NCBI RefSeq assembly: GCF_963169125.1
Contig: NC_084800.1
Span: 54,482,866-54,546,865 of the forward strand
From: Humulus lupulus
Lineage: Eukaryota; Streptophyta; Magnoliopsida; Rosales; Cannabaceae
Reading direction: 5' to 3'
DNA: 64,000 nt
Position numbers and translations under genes: made by a program. Every line of letters starts with the position of its first letter. Within the stretch, counting starts at the first letter, position 1. The notes beneath the pieces are model-generated. The model searched no databases and was not told the origin of the DNA. It saw only the letters and a program-made list of their open reading frames with translations. Positions 46,136 to 57,866 of the stretch are shown here, piece by piece.

Positions 46136-46888
46136 GTGAATGAGCTAAAAATCGGTGACGGTTCTCCCTACGAACCCGAACCTAGAGCTCCGAAACAACA
46201 AAGGGTTGAAACTCAGCCCATAACTTTCATTAAAGAGGACGCGTCCCATGTCCAGTTTCCCCATAATGACCCCCTGGTCATCACTCTTCAGCTCGCGAAC
46301 AAGAGGGTGCACCGAGTCCTAATTGATAACGGGAGCTCGGTGAATATCCTCTATGAAACCACTTTAGAAAAGATGGGACTCGCGCTTTGCGACCTAAAAG
46401 CCTGTGCAACTACGTTGTACGACTTTTCAGGAGAAGGGATTGCCTGTATGGGATCCATCGAACTCCCTGTGACCTTGGGAGACTACCCAGTCTCTATAAC
46501 CAAGATGATGGAGTTCTTCGTAGTGGATCTTCCATCTGCCTACAACATACTGCTCGGGAGACCCGCCCTAGTTGGGCTGGAGGCAGTTTCTTCTGTTAGG
46601 CATCTGGCCATCAAGTTCCCAAACTCTAGTGGCATCGGGACTTTGAAAGGGGACCAACTTGCGGGGAGGGAATGCTATAACATTTTCGTTAGAGGGAGGA
46701 AACAAACAAGTGCACATGCTCTTGTCATAATTCAAAACAAGGAAGGGACAGACTTCGAAATAGACCCTAGAATAGAGGAAATGGCTGACCTCAAGCCGCT
46801 AGAGGAGCTCGAAGAGTTCAAGCTCGAAGAAGTCAATCCCCCAAAGACTGTGAAGGTGGGGAAAAACCTTTCTGAAAAGGCGAAGTAG
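46136..46888 (+). pseudogene. Gypsy aspartic protease (pol N-terminal part)
   Basis: The frame is open from before 46,136. It begins after a linker (KRYVNELKIGDGSPYEPEP) shared with the copy at 63,715. The active-site segment VLIDNGSSVNILY retains the catalytic Asp in the IDNGSS form common in this lineage, and ILLGRPALVGL is the flap-distal motif. An acidic stretch (EELEEFKLEEV) follows before a TAG at 46,886. In a working element it would continue into reverse transcriptase; three more in-frame stops lie between here and 47,267. Confidence 0.8.
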
Positions 46889-48163
46889 CAATTAATTTGA
46901 TTCTTACAAAAGAACCAGGATGTTTTCGCATGGTCACATTCGGACATGGTAGGGATAAGTCCAAATGTGATAAGCCATGCACTTAATATTGACAAGAGCT
47001 TCCCCCCGAAGCAGCAAAAATGAAGATTCCTAGACGATGACAGAAAGAAAGCCCTAAAGGAAGAAGTCGACAGGTTAAAGGCAAATCGGTTCATACGAGA
47101 TGTCTTCTATCCTGATTGGATTGCCAACCCAGTATTGGTTCCGAAACCCAACTGGACGTGGTGAACCTGCATCGACTACTCTGACCTCAACAAGGGATGC
47201 CCCAAGGATTGCTTTCCCTTACCTCAGATCGATCAACTCGTAGATGCCACTACTTGGCACGGTCTTATGTCATTCATGGATGCTTATTCTGGATATAACC
47301 AGATCACCATGCATGCTCCAGACCAAGAGCATATGAGCTTTATAACCGATAAAAGGCTATACTGTTACAATGTCATGCCTTCCGGGCTTAAAAATGCTGG
47401 AGCAACGTACCAAAGACTCGCGAACAGAATGTTCTCCGAGCAGATAGGTAATAACATGGAAGTTTATGTTGATAATATGTTTGTCAAATCTAAACATAAC
47501 AATTACCATGTAGACGACCTCGAAGAATGCTTTTCCGTATTACAGAAGTACAACATGAAACTCAACCCCCAAAAATGCTCTTTCGGAGTATCTTCGGGGA
47601 AGTTTCTGGGCTTTATAGTAAACGCGCAAGGAATAGAGGTTAATCCTGACAAGATCCAGGCATTAATTGATATGCCCTCGCATCGAAAGCATAAAGATAT
47701 CCAGAGTTTAACTGGACGGATGGAGACATTAAGTAGGTTTGTTTCTAAATCTACAGATCGTTGTCTTCCATTCTTCAACCTTTTGAGAGGAGGCAAAAAA
47801 TTCGAATGGACAGAGGAATGCGAGCTCGCATTCCAAGATCTAAAGAAACACCTCGCGGAACCTCCGATCTTTTCAAAACCTATCACAGGAGAAGTCTTAT
47901 ACTTGTATCTCGCTACAACCGAGCACACCATTAGTGATGTGCTTGTCCGAGAAGACAAGAAGGTACAAAAACCAGTGTACTATGTCAGCAAAAGGTTACT
48001 GGGAGCAGAATCGAGATACTCTTTAATGGAAAAGCTGGCCCTCGGCCTGATCCATTCATCTCGAAAGCTCCGAACTTACTTCCAAGCGCACCCTATCCAT
48101 GTGTTGACTGACCAACCACTGCGACAAGTCTTGTCCAAACCAGAGGTTCAGGCAGATTTTTAA
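46889..48163 (+). pseudogene. Gypsy reverse transcriptase and RNase H, active site altered
   Basis: The same frame continues from protease with premature stops near 46,901, 47,023 and 47,161, then runs open from 47,267. Recognisable blocks: IDYSDLNKGCPKDCFPLP, FMDAYSGYNQI (first catalytic Asp), MPSGLKNAGATYQRL, then YVDNM where the family has YVDD, so the second Asp of the catalytic pair is Asn. The C-terminal part holds a Ty3-type RNase H remnant (LYLYLATTEHTISDVLV, KPVYYVSKRLLGAE, HPIHVLTDQPL). It would copy the element RNA into DNA; the stops and the Asp loss rule out function. Confidence 0.85.
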
Positions 48164-48274
48164 AATGGGTTGTTGAACTCGGACAGTTGGAGATCACTTA
48201 ACATCCGAGAACGACCATAAAGGGGCAGACCCTGGCAGACTTCATCGTGGAATGTACAGGAGTTTCGATGACTA

Positions 48275-48748
48275 AGTTATAACCCCAGCCCGCGAGCTGT
48301 GGAAACTTTATGTCGACGAATCTTCCAAGGAAAATGGATGGGGGCAGGAATCATATTAATCACTCCAACAGGAAATCGATTTCACTCCGCCTTGAGGTTC
48401 AGCTTCGAAGCATCTAATAACGAGGCTGAGTATGAACTCCGAATAGCCAAGGAACTTAAGGCCAAAGCAATACACTGCTACAGTGATTCGCAGTTGGTGG
48501 TCAACCAAATTCTAGGGGAATATCAGGCTCGTGGCATAAGAATGACTGCGTATTTAGAAAAAGCTAAGGCTGCACTCGAACATTTCGAGTTTTATGCCAT
48601 AGAGCAGGTTCCCCGAGAACAAAACTCAAATGCGAACACCTTAGCCAGGCTCGCTACGTCCAGTGAGGCCGACACGCTAAGCATAATACCAATAGAGTCA
48701 TGTCGACCCCCAGTATCAGCGAGCCTGAAGAGGAAGACGTATGCATGA
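48275..48748 (+). pseudogene. Second (archaeal-type) RNase H domain
   Basis: Starts with LYVDESSKENGW, shifts by one base near 48,340 and continues GAGIILITPTGNRFHSALR. SNNEAEYE carries the catalytic Glu and HCYSDSQLVVNQI an Asp. The last catalytic Asp position (NAD-type motif) reads NANTLARL, so Asp is replaced by Asn. Tat elements are known to have gained this extra RNase H beside the original one. It supports the lineage assignment. Broken copy. Confidence 0.75.
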
Positions 48749-48768
48749 TTAACTCCAAACCAACCTAG

Positions 48769-49984
48769 ATGACCTCAATAGTTGATTACCTCGAAACCAG
48801 TATTCTCCCCGCAGAACAGAACAAGGCTCGTAAATTGATGTATCAGATCCTGAGATACACTATTGTGGAAGGAAGGTTATATCGGAGAGGATATTCTATG
48901 CAACTACACCGATGTGTGACTCCACCCGAGGCAAAAAAAATCCTAGAAGAAATTCATGAAGGATATTGTGGAGACCACACTAGCGGGCATAGTTTATCAA
49001 AGAAAATTATAAGACAAGAATACTTCTGGCCTACTGTCAAAGCAGATGCATTCGAATATGTCAAGAAATGTGATAAATGACAGCGATTCGCTTCTGCAAG
49101 CTCCACCATCTGAGCTAACCATGATGACCTCCCCATGGCCATTTGGGTATGGGGAGTCGATCTCATAGGTTAATTACCGACCGACAAAGGTGGAGTAAGA
49201 TACGGTGTGGTCGCGGTTGATTATTTTACAAAATGGATCGAGGTCGAACCCCTAGCAACGATTACCTCGAAAAAAGTCCTGGACTTTGTTGTAAAAAACA
49301 TCATTTGCCGATACGGAATGCCAAGGAAGATAGTATCAGATAACGGTACTCAATTTGACAGCCAATTATTTACCCATTTTTGTGAAAAAAAAGGAATAAT
49401 AAAAAGATTTTCATCCGTTGCCCATCCCCAAGCAAACGGCCAGGTCGAAGCAGTAAATAAAACCCTCAAGAGCTCTATGAAGAAGAGATTGAAAGAGGGT
49501 AAGGGAAAATGGCCTGAGGAGTTACCCCAAGTTTTGTGGGCATATCGAACCACAGCTCGCACTTCGACAGGGCATACCCCTTTTTCCCTGGCATATGGGT
49601 GCGAGGCCATGCTACTAATTGAGGTTGAAATACCCACAATCTGAAGCCATGCTTATGACCAAGCCTCGAACCAATCCCAGCTCGAAGTAAGTCTGGACCT
49701 TATTGAAGAAAGGTGAGATGAAGCTCAACTGAAAAATGCAGCATATCAGCAGCGAGCTACCCGATATTTCAATAAAAATGTTCGGGATAGAAAGTTCGGA
49801 TTGGGAGACTTAGTATTAAGATGTGTATTCCTAGCTACAAGAGACCCGTCTGCTGGAGTACTCGGGCCTAATTGGGAAGGACCTTACCAAATCGAGTCCA
49901 TCATTCGACTTTGGGTATATAAATTGGCCAGATTAAACGGAGACTTGGTACCGCGAGCTTGGAATGGCGAGCATCTATGACCTT
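48769..49984 (+). pseudogene. Gypsy integrase remnant
   Basis: The zinc-binding N-terminus shows HEGYCGDHTSGH and YVKKCDK, but the last Cys position is a TGA stop (49,078-49,080). The catalytic core keeps its three acidic residues: Asp in VWGVDLIG, Asp in VSDNGTQFD and Glu in ANGQVEAVNKTL. Further stops at about 49,120 and 49,172 and after 49,642 break it. The C-terminal part (LKNAAYQQRATRYFN, RKFGLGDLVL, GPNWEGPYQI) has the GPY/F-type motif expected for gypsy integrases. It would insert the DNA copy into the genome. Confidence 0.8.
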
Positions 49985-50940
49985 ACTATCAATAGTGTAG
50001 CAATGATGTCTCATTGTAACCAAGCATGTTTGTTTTAACAAAATTTTTATTAGTAAAGTATTCGATTTTGATCAAAAGTCATTCTCTTTCTTATATGTTG
50101 TATTTTTTGCAGACTCTCTTAATTTAATAACCTATGATCACACTCATAGGATATTAAGGGGGCATCAGTGGTATACAATAATACCATAAGTTTGAAAAAA
50201 TAAATAACATTAAATATAAATAAGTGTCTGGATATAACCAGATGCGTGAGCTAACATAATTTAGACGTAACCAGATTATTAAAATATAAGTGTTTGGATA
50301 CGACTAGACACGCGAGCTAATATGATCTGGACATAACTAGATTAAAAATATATAAAAGTGTATGGATTATGAACCAAACACGACCTAAATAGGTTTGGAA
50401 CAAACCAGCTAAAACTAGTCGATAGAAGTTGGGAAAAAAGATAAACCCACTTCGAGCTAAGTCAAGATCGAGGCTGGAATATTTTGCAAAAATAGTTTCG
50501 ACCTCATAACCTTAAGGAGCTACTCAAGGAAGAGGAAAAGTGACTAAAAAAGCAAGATATAACTAAACTACCTATCTTACATACCACATAAGTACTTTCG
50601 AGTGCGTGGTAAAAGTAAGATCCGACCTTGACAAATAACGAGATCGGATAGAGATAAATCGAGCAAACTGTGCATGAATGCATCGAAACTCGAGTTTAAA
50701 TCCAACAGATGTTTGTATGAATAAACAGACATGAAGGCCAAAATTTAATATAAATTGCTCAAAATATTTCGATCTAAGAAATGTGAGGCAAAAATATTAA
50801 AGTAAAGCCGAGCATAAAGTTAAAAATATCAAATGTAAGTTTGGATAAACAAAAAATAGCTCTTAAGCGAACTGTAAATTGTTTTTGCCTCAGGGACATA
50901 TATATATAAAAAAAGAAGTTCAACTATTACAAAAAATTTA
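49985..50940 (+). repeat. 3' region of the gypsy element with 66-bp tandem repeat
   Basis: Non-coding sequence after integrase. A unit of about 66 bp beginning AAGTGTCTGGATATAACCAGA is repeated at 50,221, 50,288 and, decayed, 50,351. Short AGCTCGA/TCGAGCT-type motifs continue to 50,700. No reading frame. Confidence 0.5.
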
Positions 50941-50966
50941 ATGGGACGCAGCCCATGATCGCGCTT

Positions 50967-51401
50967 CTAGGAAGCAGGAGCACCCCCCTCGGCAGCATTC
51001 GACCCCTCCTCAGCATTTTCAGCTTCCTCCGCCTCCAGCTGAGCTTGCCACTTAGCCAAGAGCTCATCCTCCAGGGTACCCAAAAAGCTCATGTCAAGAT
51101 CGGCATTGTTGGCCCAGATCCTGTACATGGCCATGTCCACTGCTCGATCCTTCCTTTGCTTGAATTCTTCGAGGAGACGAGCCTTTTCACCCTCCATTAT
51201 GTCGAAGGTCGCATTTTTCTCCTCCTCGAGCTTAGCGTTTAACTTTTCAAGCTCCTTAACCCTTGAGTTCTTCTCCTCGAGCTCTTTGATTCTCGAGTTC
51301 TTCTCTTCGAGCTCAGCCTCCAGCTTCGACTTGGCAGCTTTGAACTCGTCGGCAAACTTGAGCTGAAGACCCTTCAACTCATAAGCATAAGACATGCTCA
51401 A
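50967..51401 (-). pseudogene. Antisense extra ORF, C-terminal coiled-coil part
   Basis: Encodes about 144 residues on the strand opposite to pol: a long charged helix with repeated LEEKNSRIKELEEKNSR-type heptads (coiled coil), then an Ala/Glu-rich end (EAEEAENAEEG). It is the last recognisable piece of the antisense frame spread over 53,640-50,967. Several breaks separate it from the upstream pieces. Confidence 0.6.
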
Positions 51402-51591
51402 GTGAACCTCATTTTTGAGCTTGTAATTCAGCTGAGCAATTGCAGCAAGAGCCTAATACATAAATAAATTAAGTCAGAACATGTTCTAAGTAAAACTCAA
51501 ACGAATAACAAAGTAAGAGAAAAATTATCGAGGAGATGAGTTTGGTACTCTTGTCGTAAAGGACATTGGACTCTCATGAGTTGATAAGGAA

Positions 51592-52018
51592 CTACCACTG
51601 AGGAGCTCCAAGATTGCTGAAGCTTTGGCCCACTCGAGACAAAACGTCCGAGACAAGAGTGGCTCTGTGGGTCCACACAGCACCGTAGATAACATACTCA
51701 CTAGAATGAGTCGAAATTGATAGCAAACGCTCCCGAGTGGGAACTGTCTTCTTCGGAGCTAGTGCGGTTGTCTGAAGGATTTGAGTGGCAGGAGGCAGGG
51801 AAGGAGCAGCTTCCACAGGGACCCCGACCTGGGGCTCTGAGGTTACAACTTGGCTCGAGCCTTGGGGGCCTAGAGGAGGAGGGGTCACCTCAGTCCTTTT
51901 GGGGACTTTGGCAGGCCGTCCTGCTTTTTATGACGCCCTCGAACGTTTGCTTTGCTTGGCTCCCAAGCGGCTATTGAGCATGTTTTCGAGATCAGAGTCC
52001 ATATCGCCTGCATAATCA
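51592..52018 (-). pseudogene. Antisense extra ORF, middle part
   Basis: Begins at an exon-like border (about 52,008) with DMDSDLENMLNSRLGAKQSKR, meets an in-frame TAA near 51,928, and continues KAGRPAKVPKRTEV, a Pro/Gln-rich linker and a folded-looking segment (HSSEYVIYGAVWTHRATLVSDVLSR). No enzyme signature. Confidence 0.5.
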
Positions 52019-52411
52019 AGGCACACATTAGCGTACGAGCTTAAAATGCTAAAGTAAATGTGAAGCAAACAGTTAATGGAAACAAAGGGACAAGTGATGA
52101 GAAAACTAACTAGAACTCTCCCCGAGCTTGTGCTCGGCGACCAAGTTATCTCCCTATCTTCAGAGGAGGCTGGGGGAGTCTCTTCCCTATACGTGGAAGT
52201 TAACCTCAAAAGGTCCCTATAGTCGTTTGTTCCGTATTGAACAGCTATCCCATCCCAAACATCATTAAAAAACTATACATGGTTTGATATTTCCTTAGCC
52301 AACTATCAAATCTATGGACCCTATCATCTAACAAAGACCATACATGGAAATTATCCTTGAAATGTGGGAATAAGATCAGGTATCGGGTCTATATTGTAGT
52401 AGGGAAGGAGA

Positions 52412-52770
52412 CTACAAGGCCGAGCTAAGAATGACTTTACCTCTGTCACTCGAGCTTGAAGCCTCGTCGTTCGCATCATTTCCTGAGCACGGACTCATGT
52501 GGCGACGAGCTAGGGATCGGGCCCTTAAGCTCGTTGACCTTTGCCTCTGAGGAAGTTTGTCAGTGGGGAGTGTTACATCCTCCCACATGGTATATTTTCG
52601 GTAGGTGGCGTCATCCGTTGATTGATCCTTCTCCAGAAGACCGCAGGCTCGAAGTTTATCTTCGTGGAGAAAGTAGGATAGAGAACGCCTACCGTATGGC
52701 AGCTGGAGCAAAGCCTCCTTATGCTCCTTCATTGTGTCCGTGGGGGTGGGACGGTGATAATTGGCTGAAG
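52412..52770 (-). pseudogene. Antisense extra ORF, second exon-like part
   Basis: Encodes MKEHKEALLQLPYGRRSLSY, a DKLRACGLLEKDQS segment and a Ser/Arg-rich basic end (SLRARSLARRH). It follows the domain-bearing part at 52,850-53,640 after an intron-like gap. Confidence 0.5.
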
Positions 52771-52849
52771 AATCGAATATATTACAATTAGTTCGAGCCT
52801 AAACATTAATCGAGCATGAAAAGAAAAGAGGTCATATACTTACGGATTC

Positions 52850-53640
52850 GTTGAAACTAATAGAACTTCGAAGGAGCCAGGCCATCTGTCCAAAAGAAGG
52901 CAAGCTTGAAGTTGGGGGGATGGTTGGGCATGTCCTCAAAGATCTTCTTCTTCTTGGGATAGCTCAACAAGTAATAGAAGCCATCTTCTCCCCGAGCTCA
53001 GAAGGGGTTGCTTTTCAGGGAAAAGAGATACATGATCTCTCTTGGTGAAGGTCCATCCCACTTCAGTTCGTGGTATAGCGACCTCAGGGCTAACAAGACC
53101 CTGTACGAATTGTTTTGAAGTTGGAAGGACGCGAGCCCAAAAAAATCCAGGAAGTCCTTAAAAAAGGTCTTCAAGGGCAGTAGAGCCCCTGCCTTCATAT
53201 TCTCGCGACTCCAGGCCGCGAGCTTAAGTTTATTGTTAGGGCGGCCATCGCCTGGGGTGCGCCTGGGGTGTAGCAGCTTCGCTCGTTGAAGGTAGGAGCT
53301 CGACACCTTAGCGGGCCTGATAATCCTAGGCCGTGACGAGCCAAGATGTCAGATATTTGTCCTAATGAATAAACCGAGCTCCAGTAATGCTCGGCCTTGA
53401 AAAATTCCTCCCTTGAGGTAGGAATGGTAGTCGGTTGCGAGGTGGATGGGCGGTTTGATGAATCCTCCATCAGCAAGAATGTAAGCTCACCAGGCTTATA
53501 GGCAATAGTTACTTTGAGTGTAGGGTCGAGAGGGATCGGTCTAAACTCGGGGTCTGGGTCTGGATAGAAAGTGACCCAAAGTTTCTTCCTTTTCCTATCC
53601 TCAACCTTGTCGATTTGACGTCGGAAGGGAGCCCGAATAT
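52850..53640 (-). pseudogene. Antisense extra ORF with gypsy-type transposon domain
   Basis: Pieces in two frames join into a protein with SLGQISDILARHGLGLSGP, then after a frame change near 53,300 KLLHPRRTPGDGRPNNKLKL, AGALLPLKTFFKDFLDFFGLA, SYRVLLALRSLYHELKW and FYYLLSYPKKKKIFEDMP. This pattern resembles the 'putative gypsy type transposon' domain (Transposase_28-like) known from extra antisense ORFs in the 3' region of Tat-lineage elements. A stop near 53,000 and another near 52,870 break it further. Its biological role is unknown. Confidence 0.65.
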
Positions 53641-53659
53641 CTTATTGCTCACACCTCAC

Positions 53660-54877
53660 TTTATGCTCGCGAATTAGCTGCTGATTTCGAGTGAAGGGTG
53701 ATTCGGGGCTCGGAGTTGTTAGAGAATAAGGAATTGCGAGCACTGACCCCACCGTTTTTTAGAATTCTGCGACATCTTGCAAGTAAGAAAAGGGGTGAGG
53801 GCCATGCACACAAGAAATAAGAGTAAAATTCTAGGTGATTTGAGCTTGAAGGCTCGAAATCACGGAATAAGCTCGATCGAGATCGAAATCTCGAAGGAAC
53901 GGGATGAACTCGAGGGAACCCCCGATTCATTGTAAGGTTCAGGCTTCGAGCATGTATTTGACGCGAAAAAGGGAAAGTGGATTCATTTTAAGAATCACAG
54001 ATTTTCAGGGAAAAAGTTGGCGGTTACTCAGAAAGGTGATAATTTTGGGAAACATGCAATTTAAAACCCTAAATCAGTACCCCATTTCTTGGTCTACACA
54101 GTACATTACCCGTAAAAATAATAATAATAATAATAATAAAGCTACATTTGCATCTTTTACACTAAGTCTAGGTTTGAAACCCATGATATCAGAAATTTTT
54201 TGAACCCAAAGACTACGCAGTATCAGCCAAACAATATGGTTGAAGTTACTAATTGCTACAAATATTCTAGTGCAAAACTCGTAAATATGTTCACGGGCAA
54301 TAGAAACATGAAAATGCACGAAAAAAATATATAAATATGAATATATGGGATCAAGAACAGAGACTTACACAGCGGCTTGTGGATATAGGGAGATTAACGA
54401 TTGTAGGAGTGGTTGCAGGAAAGCTTTCACGGAATCGTAAACGCCGAGGGAGTTATGTTTCTTCGGTTTGGAGAACATGCAAAGATGAAAGTGGAGTTTT
54501 TTAGCTCTGTTCCTTTCTTTCCTCTCTAAAACTTGAAACTTGAAACTTGAAAATGAAAGTGAAGAAGAAGAGAAGATGAGGATATATATATATATATATG
54601 TAAATCCCAAAAGGAGGTCAAGGGTCGGACTAATCTAGGCAATTGACTGGATTTAGTATTAGATCGGACGGATAGGTGTAATCGTGATGATGGCGGCACA
54701 AAAGTGGCAGGCGAATAGACGTGGGCATGGTACAAAAGTACTTGAGTACTCTAGTTGAGCAACCCCTGACTGACACATGTCCACTCTTTAGTATATTAGA
54801 CGACTCAGTTTCCAATGAGGGCAGTTCAAAAGTTTCCTTCTCATAGGATTTAAACTGATACTTTTGAGGGGGCAAAA
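53660..54877 (+). other. 3' untranslated region and purine tract of the gypsy element
   Basis: Between the antisense frame and the LTR. Contains AAT microsatellite (54,116-54,141), TA microsatellite (54,579-54,599) and, directly before the LTR, the purine-rich TTTTGAGGGGGCAAAA (54,862-54,877), the likely polypurine tract. No gene seen; the open frames of 70-110 codons here have no domain. Confidence 0.55.
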
Positions 54878-55602
54878 TGTTACACCCAAATTTCGGGCAT
54901 GGGAATTATGATCTCGAAATCTAGGCTCGTTAAGTGTAAGCTTGAAATTAACTCGGCCAATTATTTGATCTACTATTTAGAGATGGTTTCGCTGTGAATG
55001 ACGAACTTGCACTTGTATAAGTTTCCTGATGCATCTCTTGCCCTCAGACAAGATGGTTCGAGCTTGAGAAGTGTTAGCTCGAAGGTGATGGTTTCGTCAA
55101 TGGTTACTAGTTGGGAGCATAGACGAAGCAAGATGACGAGCTCGTGATAGAAAAATAGTCTCGAAGGTGTGAACGTGTTTATTGTTGTAAAATCCCTATG
55201 TTTAAGGGATATGATGTAATTAGTTATCTAATCCCACATTCTATGGGATATTATCATGCACGTAGCAAATAATGTATTAATTGTCATTATATTATTTGAT
55301 TCACATAATATCTTCCCAAAATATGTGGGAACGAATTCTGAAACCTTCTCTATAAATAGAGAATGAAACTCCATTTGTAAGGGACCGAAATACTGATTTT
55401 TGGAGAGAAAACTCTGGGCAACTATTTTTTGAAAATTTCCAGAAGACTCCCAAATGCTTATAACACAGACTCATGGACTAGGCAGATTTTAACTACTGAA
55501 CCACATAAAAAGATCATGTTTTCATCCTTTTTATTCATTTCCTTTGGTATATTATTGTTTAATTGCTCTTATTTCTTAAGTTGACGAAAAATGGCGGCAA
55601 CA
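54878..55602 (+). repeat. 3' LTR of the truncated gypsy element
   Basis: 725 bp from TGTTACACCC to GGCGGCAACA, with CTCTATAAATAGAG (about 55,350-55,363) as TATA box. It shares start, end, TATA and CTCGAA-rich first third with 29,296-30,123, 55,656-56,340 and 57,867-58,692. The 5' partner has been deleted, so target duplication cannot be tested. Confidence 0.85.
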
Positions 55603-56340
55603 CTGATTAAACCTGCTAATGCCTTGTTTAATAGCTCTCAACGAAAGCATCAAACTGTTGTCGCCGTTTTTCGTCAATTTAGAAATGAAGAGCACTATAC
55701 AAAAAATCAGAAAAAATAAAGAGGAAACATGCGATTTTTTACGTGGTTCAACAGTTAAAATTTTCTTAGTCCACGAGTCGATGTTATTCAACTATGGAAT
55801 TCTCTCAAAGCATTTTTGGAAGCAATTTAACAGAGTCTTCCCAATACCAATTTCTCCGTCCTCTACAAATGAATTGCTCCAATCTATTTATAGATTGGTT
55901 TACAAAATATCTTCCCTCACGTTTCATGGATTTATTTTTCAAAACTCAAATTAAATACAATTAAATGCATATAAATATACAATACGCGCATAAATCCCAT
56001 GATATTCGGGATTTAATAACAGATTACAACCAATCTCTTAGATATAGGAATTCTCAAACACTAACTATGTTCACACTTGGCTATCGATCTCGAATATTCG
56101 ATTTACATACCTTCGAGATTGACTAATCATCACGAACTCACTACCTCGGTTTGCCTCGGTCTTAACAAGTAACTTTGTCGAGATCATCCTCTCCGAGCTC
56201 ACAATGCCCGAGCTCGAACCGTCTTGTCTGATGACAAAAAATGAACCAAGAGATTTATACAAGTGTTTAACCCTTGCCATTGCAGCTTCGAGCTTGACTT
56301 GCGAGATCAAAATTTCTATTCTCGAAATTTGGGTATAACA
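55603..56340 (-). mobile_element. 5' LTR and leader of an inverted Tat-like element
   Basis: On the minus strand this reads as a 5' LTR (56,340 to 55,656, 685 bp, TGTTATACCC to GGCGACAACA), followed by the primer-site-like GTTTGATGCTTTCGTTGAGAGC (55,655-55,634) and about 30 bp of leader. There it meets, head on, the 3' end of the plus-strand gypsy LTR. The leader matches that of the plus-strand copy at 58,693. The simplest history is insertion of the plus-strand element into the leader of this one, with the rest lost in deletion. Confidence 0.75.
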
Positions 56341-57275
56341 GTATGAAAACAATAATACATAACTAATTGTAAGAAATTAAAAAACATTGTGAAAATAAGA
56401 CAAAATTAATAAGTTGCATACTCAAATTTGAGATTACGAAATGTTAAAGAAATTTACTATATAAAAATTTCTCTTTCTATAAAATGAAAAAGAAAAAAAT
56501 ACTCAATTATTTCTAAACAAATTATCAAATGACTTAATCAAAAATTAAAAAATAATAATTCTATTTAGAATGGGATGCAGGATAAGAGGGAAAAGAGAGT
56601 CGGCGTGCTCTGTCTCTCATCCTCATCTTTTTCTTTGACAAATAATTTTATTTAATTGATAGAAGTCTAATGCCATTTCCCCCTAAATATATTGCTTTCA
56701 AAACATATGTAATATTTCATTATTTATGTGTAATTTTATATATCTACTTATAAATTAAATCACACTTAAATATATAAAATTATTAAAAAAATATTTTAAT
56801 TAAGACAGGTCATATATCGAAGAACTATGTATGTATTCGAAATTTATATAAATAATTGCTAAAATAAGTTATATATAATGTTACCAAATATTTATAAATA
56901 TATTTTAATTTTTTATAATAATTCACGACTATATGCCAGTTCATAGAATACACGAGCACACACTATCAAATGTTATTGCATGCAGGACTGGCGGTACAGT
57001 CGGTCTAGGTCTGTACCAATGGCCCAATATTTGAAAATTATCATTTTTTTTCTATAGAAAATGTTTTAAAAATTTACAAAAATGTCATTTTATATAAAAT
57101 TATTATGAAAATATCGAAACAAATTATTTGTCACCAATGCTCACGGGATAGCCCTTATTGTATGTGTTATTTTAGGCTTTTTATCACTAAAACCCATTAA
57201 ACTCAAACTAATTAGTAGAATAATCCATAATAATTTTTCATCACATATTTTAAAATATTTAAATTATTCTATTAA
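56341..57275. other. AT-rich intergenic sequence
   Basis: No gene recognised. Low-complexity AT-rich DNA with a short GC-richer stretch at 56,575-56,620 and at 56,985-57,030 of unknown origin. Confidence 0.5.
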
Positions 57276-57592
57276 GGGTTTATACTTTTTTGGACCCTAT
57301 GTTTTGTCTCATTACCTGTTTGGACCATTTATTTTGACAAATTACTTTTTGGACCCTATATTTTGTAAAATGGTTAAAATAGACCCTAAACCCGATTTTG
57401 GTCAATATTTTCTCAACTAAAATCACAAATACTTTACCAAACTAACAATTCAGAACAAAAATAAAATCAAAATTGAGTTTAGGGTTCTATTTTAACCATT
57501 TTACAAAACATAGGGTCCAAAAAGTAATTTGTCAAAATACAGGGTCCAAACAAGTAATGAGACAAAAGACAGGGTCCAAAAATGTATAAGCC
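57276..57592. repeat. Fold-back element, family C copy 2
   Basis: GGGTTTATACTTTTTTGGACC at the left and GGTCCAAAAATGTATAAGCC at the right form long inverted arms, with inner pairs GACAAATTACTTTTTGGACCC and the inverse. Matches 14,887-15,240 over its whole length. Confidence 0.75.
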
Positions 57593-57866
57593 ATTCTATC
57601 AATTATGTTTTCAAAACTATAAAAAAAAAATTATGTGTTTAAATTTATTATTTTCTTTCTTTTATTAATTATTTATTTTGTCATTTAATGTATTTTGTTT
57701 ATCCAAACATATATGTAAATGTGACATAAGACGTAAATATACATATTTCTTATTATTTCGTTTAATTTTTGTAATGAGAAATTGCTTATTATAATTGTTC
57801 TAGCTATTAATTGAATAATATATATTTATATTTTTTTTGTTCTCTTTAATTTTGTTTTAAATAAAT
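57593..57866. other. AT-rich spacer
   Basis: Short AT-rich gap before the next LTR; nothing recognised. Confidence 0.5.

Larger units (their letters stand above)
46086..55602 (+). mobile_element. 5'-truncated Tat-lineage Ty3/gypsy element
   Basis: The element begins abruptly at about 46,086 in the gag-protease linker; comparison with the related copy at 57,867 puts the loss at roughly 3 kb (5' LTR, leader, gag). What follows is protease, reverse transcriptase, RNase H, a second RNase H of the archaeal type, integrase, a 3' region with an antisense reading frame, a purine tract and the 3' LTR (54,878-55,602). The second RNase H and the antisense extra frame are hallmarks of the Tat (Retand/Ogre-like) lineage. 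Pol has several stops and lost catalytic residues, so the element is dead. Confidence 0.85.

Noticed and set aside
47503..47958. 151-codon minus-strand frame opposite reverse transcriptase
   Set aside because: Shadow of pol; no independent domain, unlike the antisense frame at 50,967-53,640.
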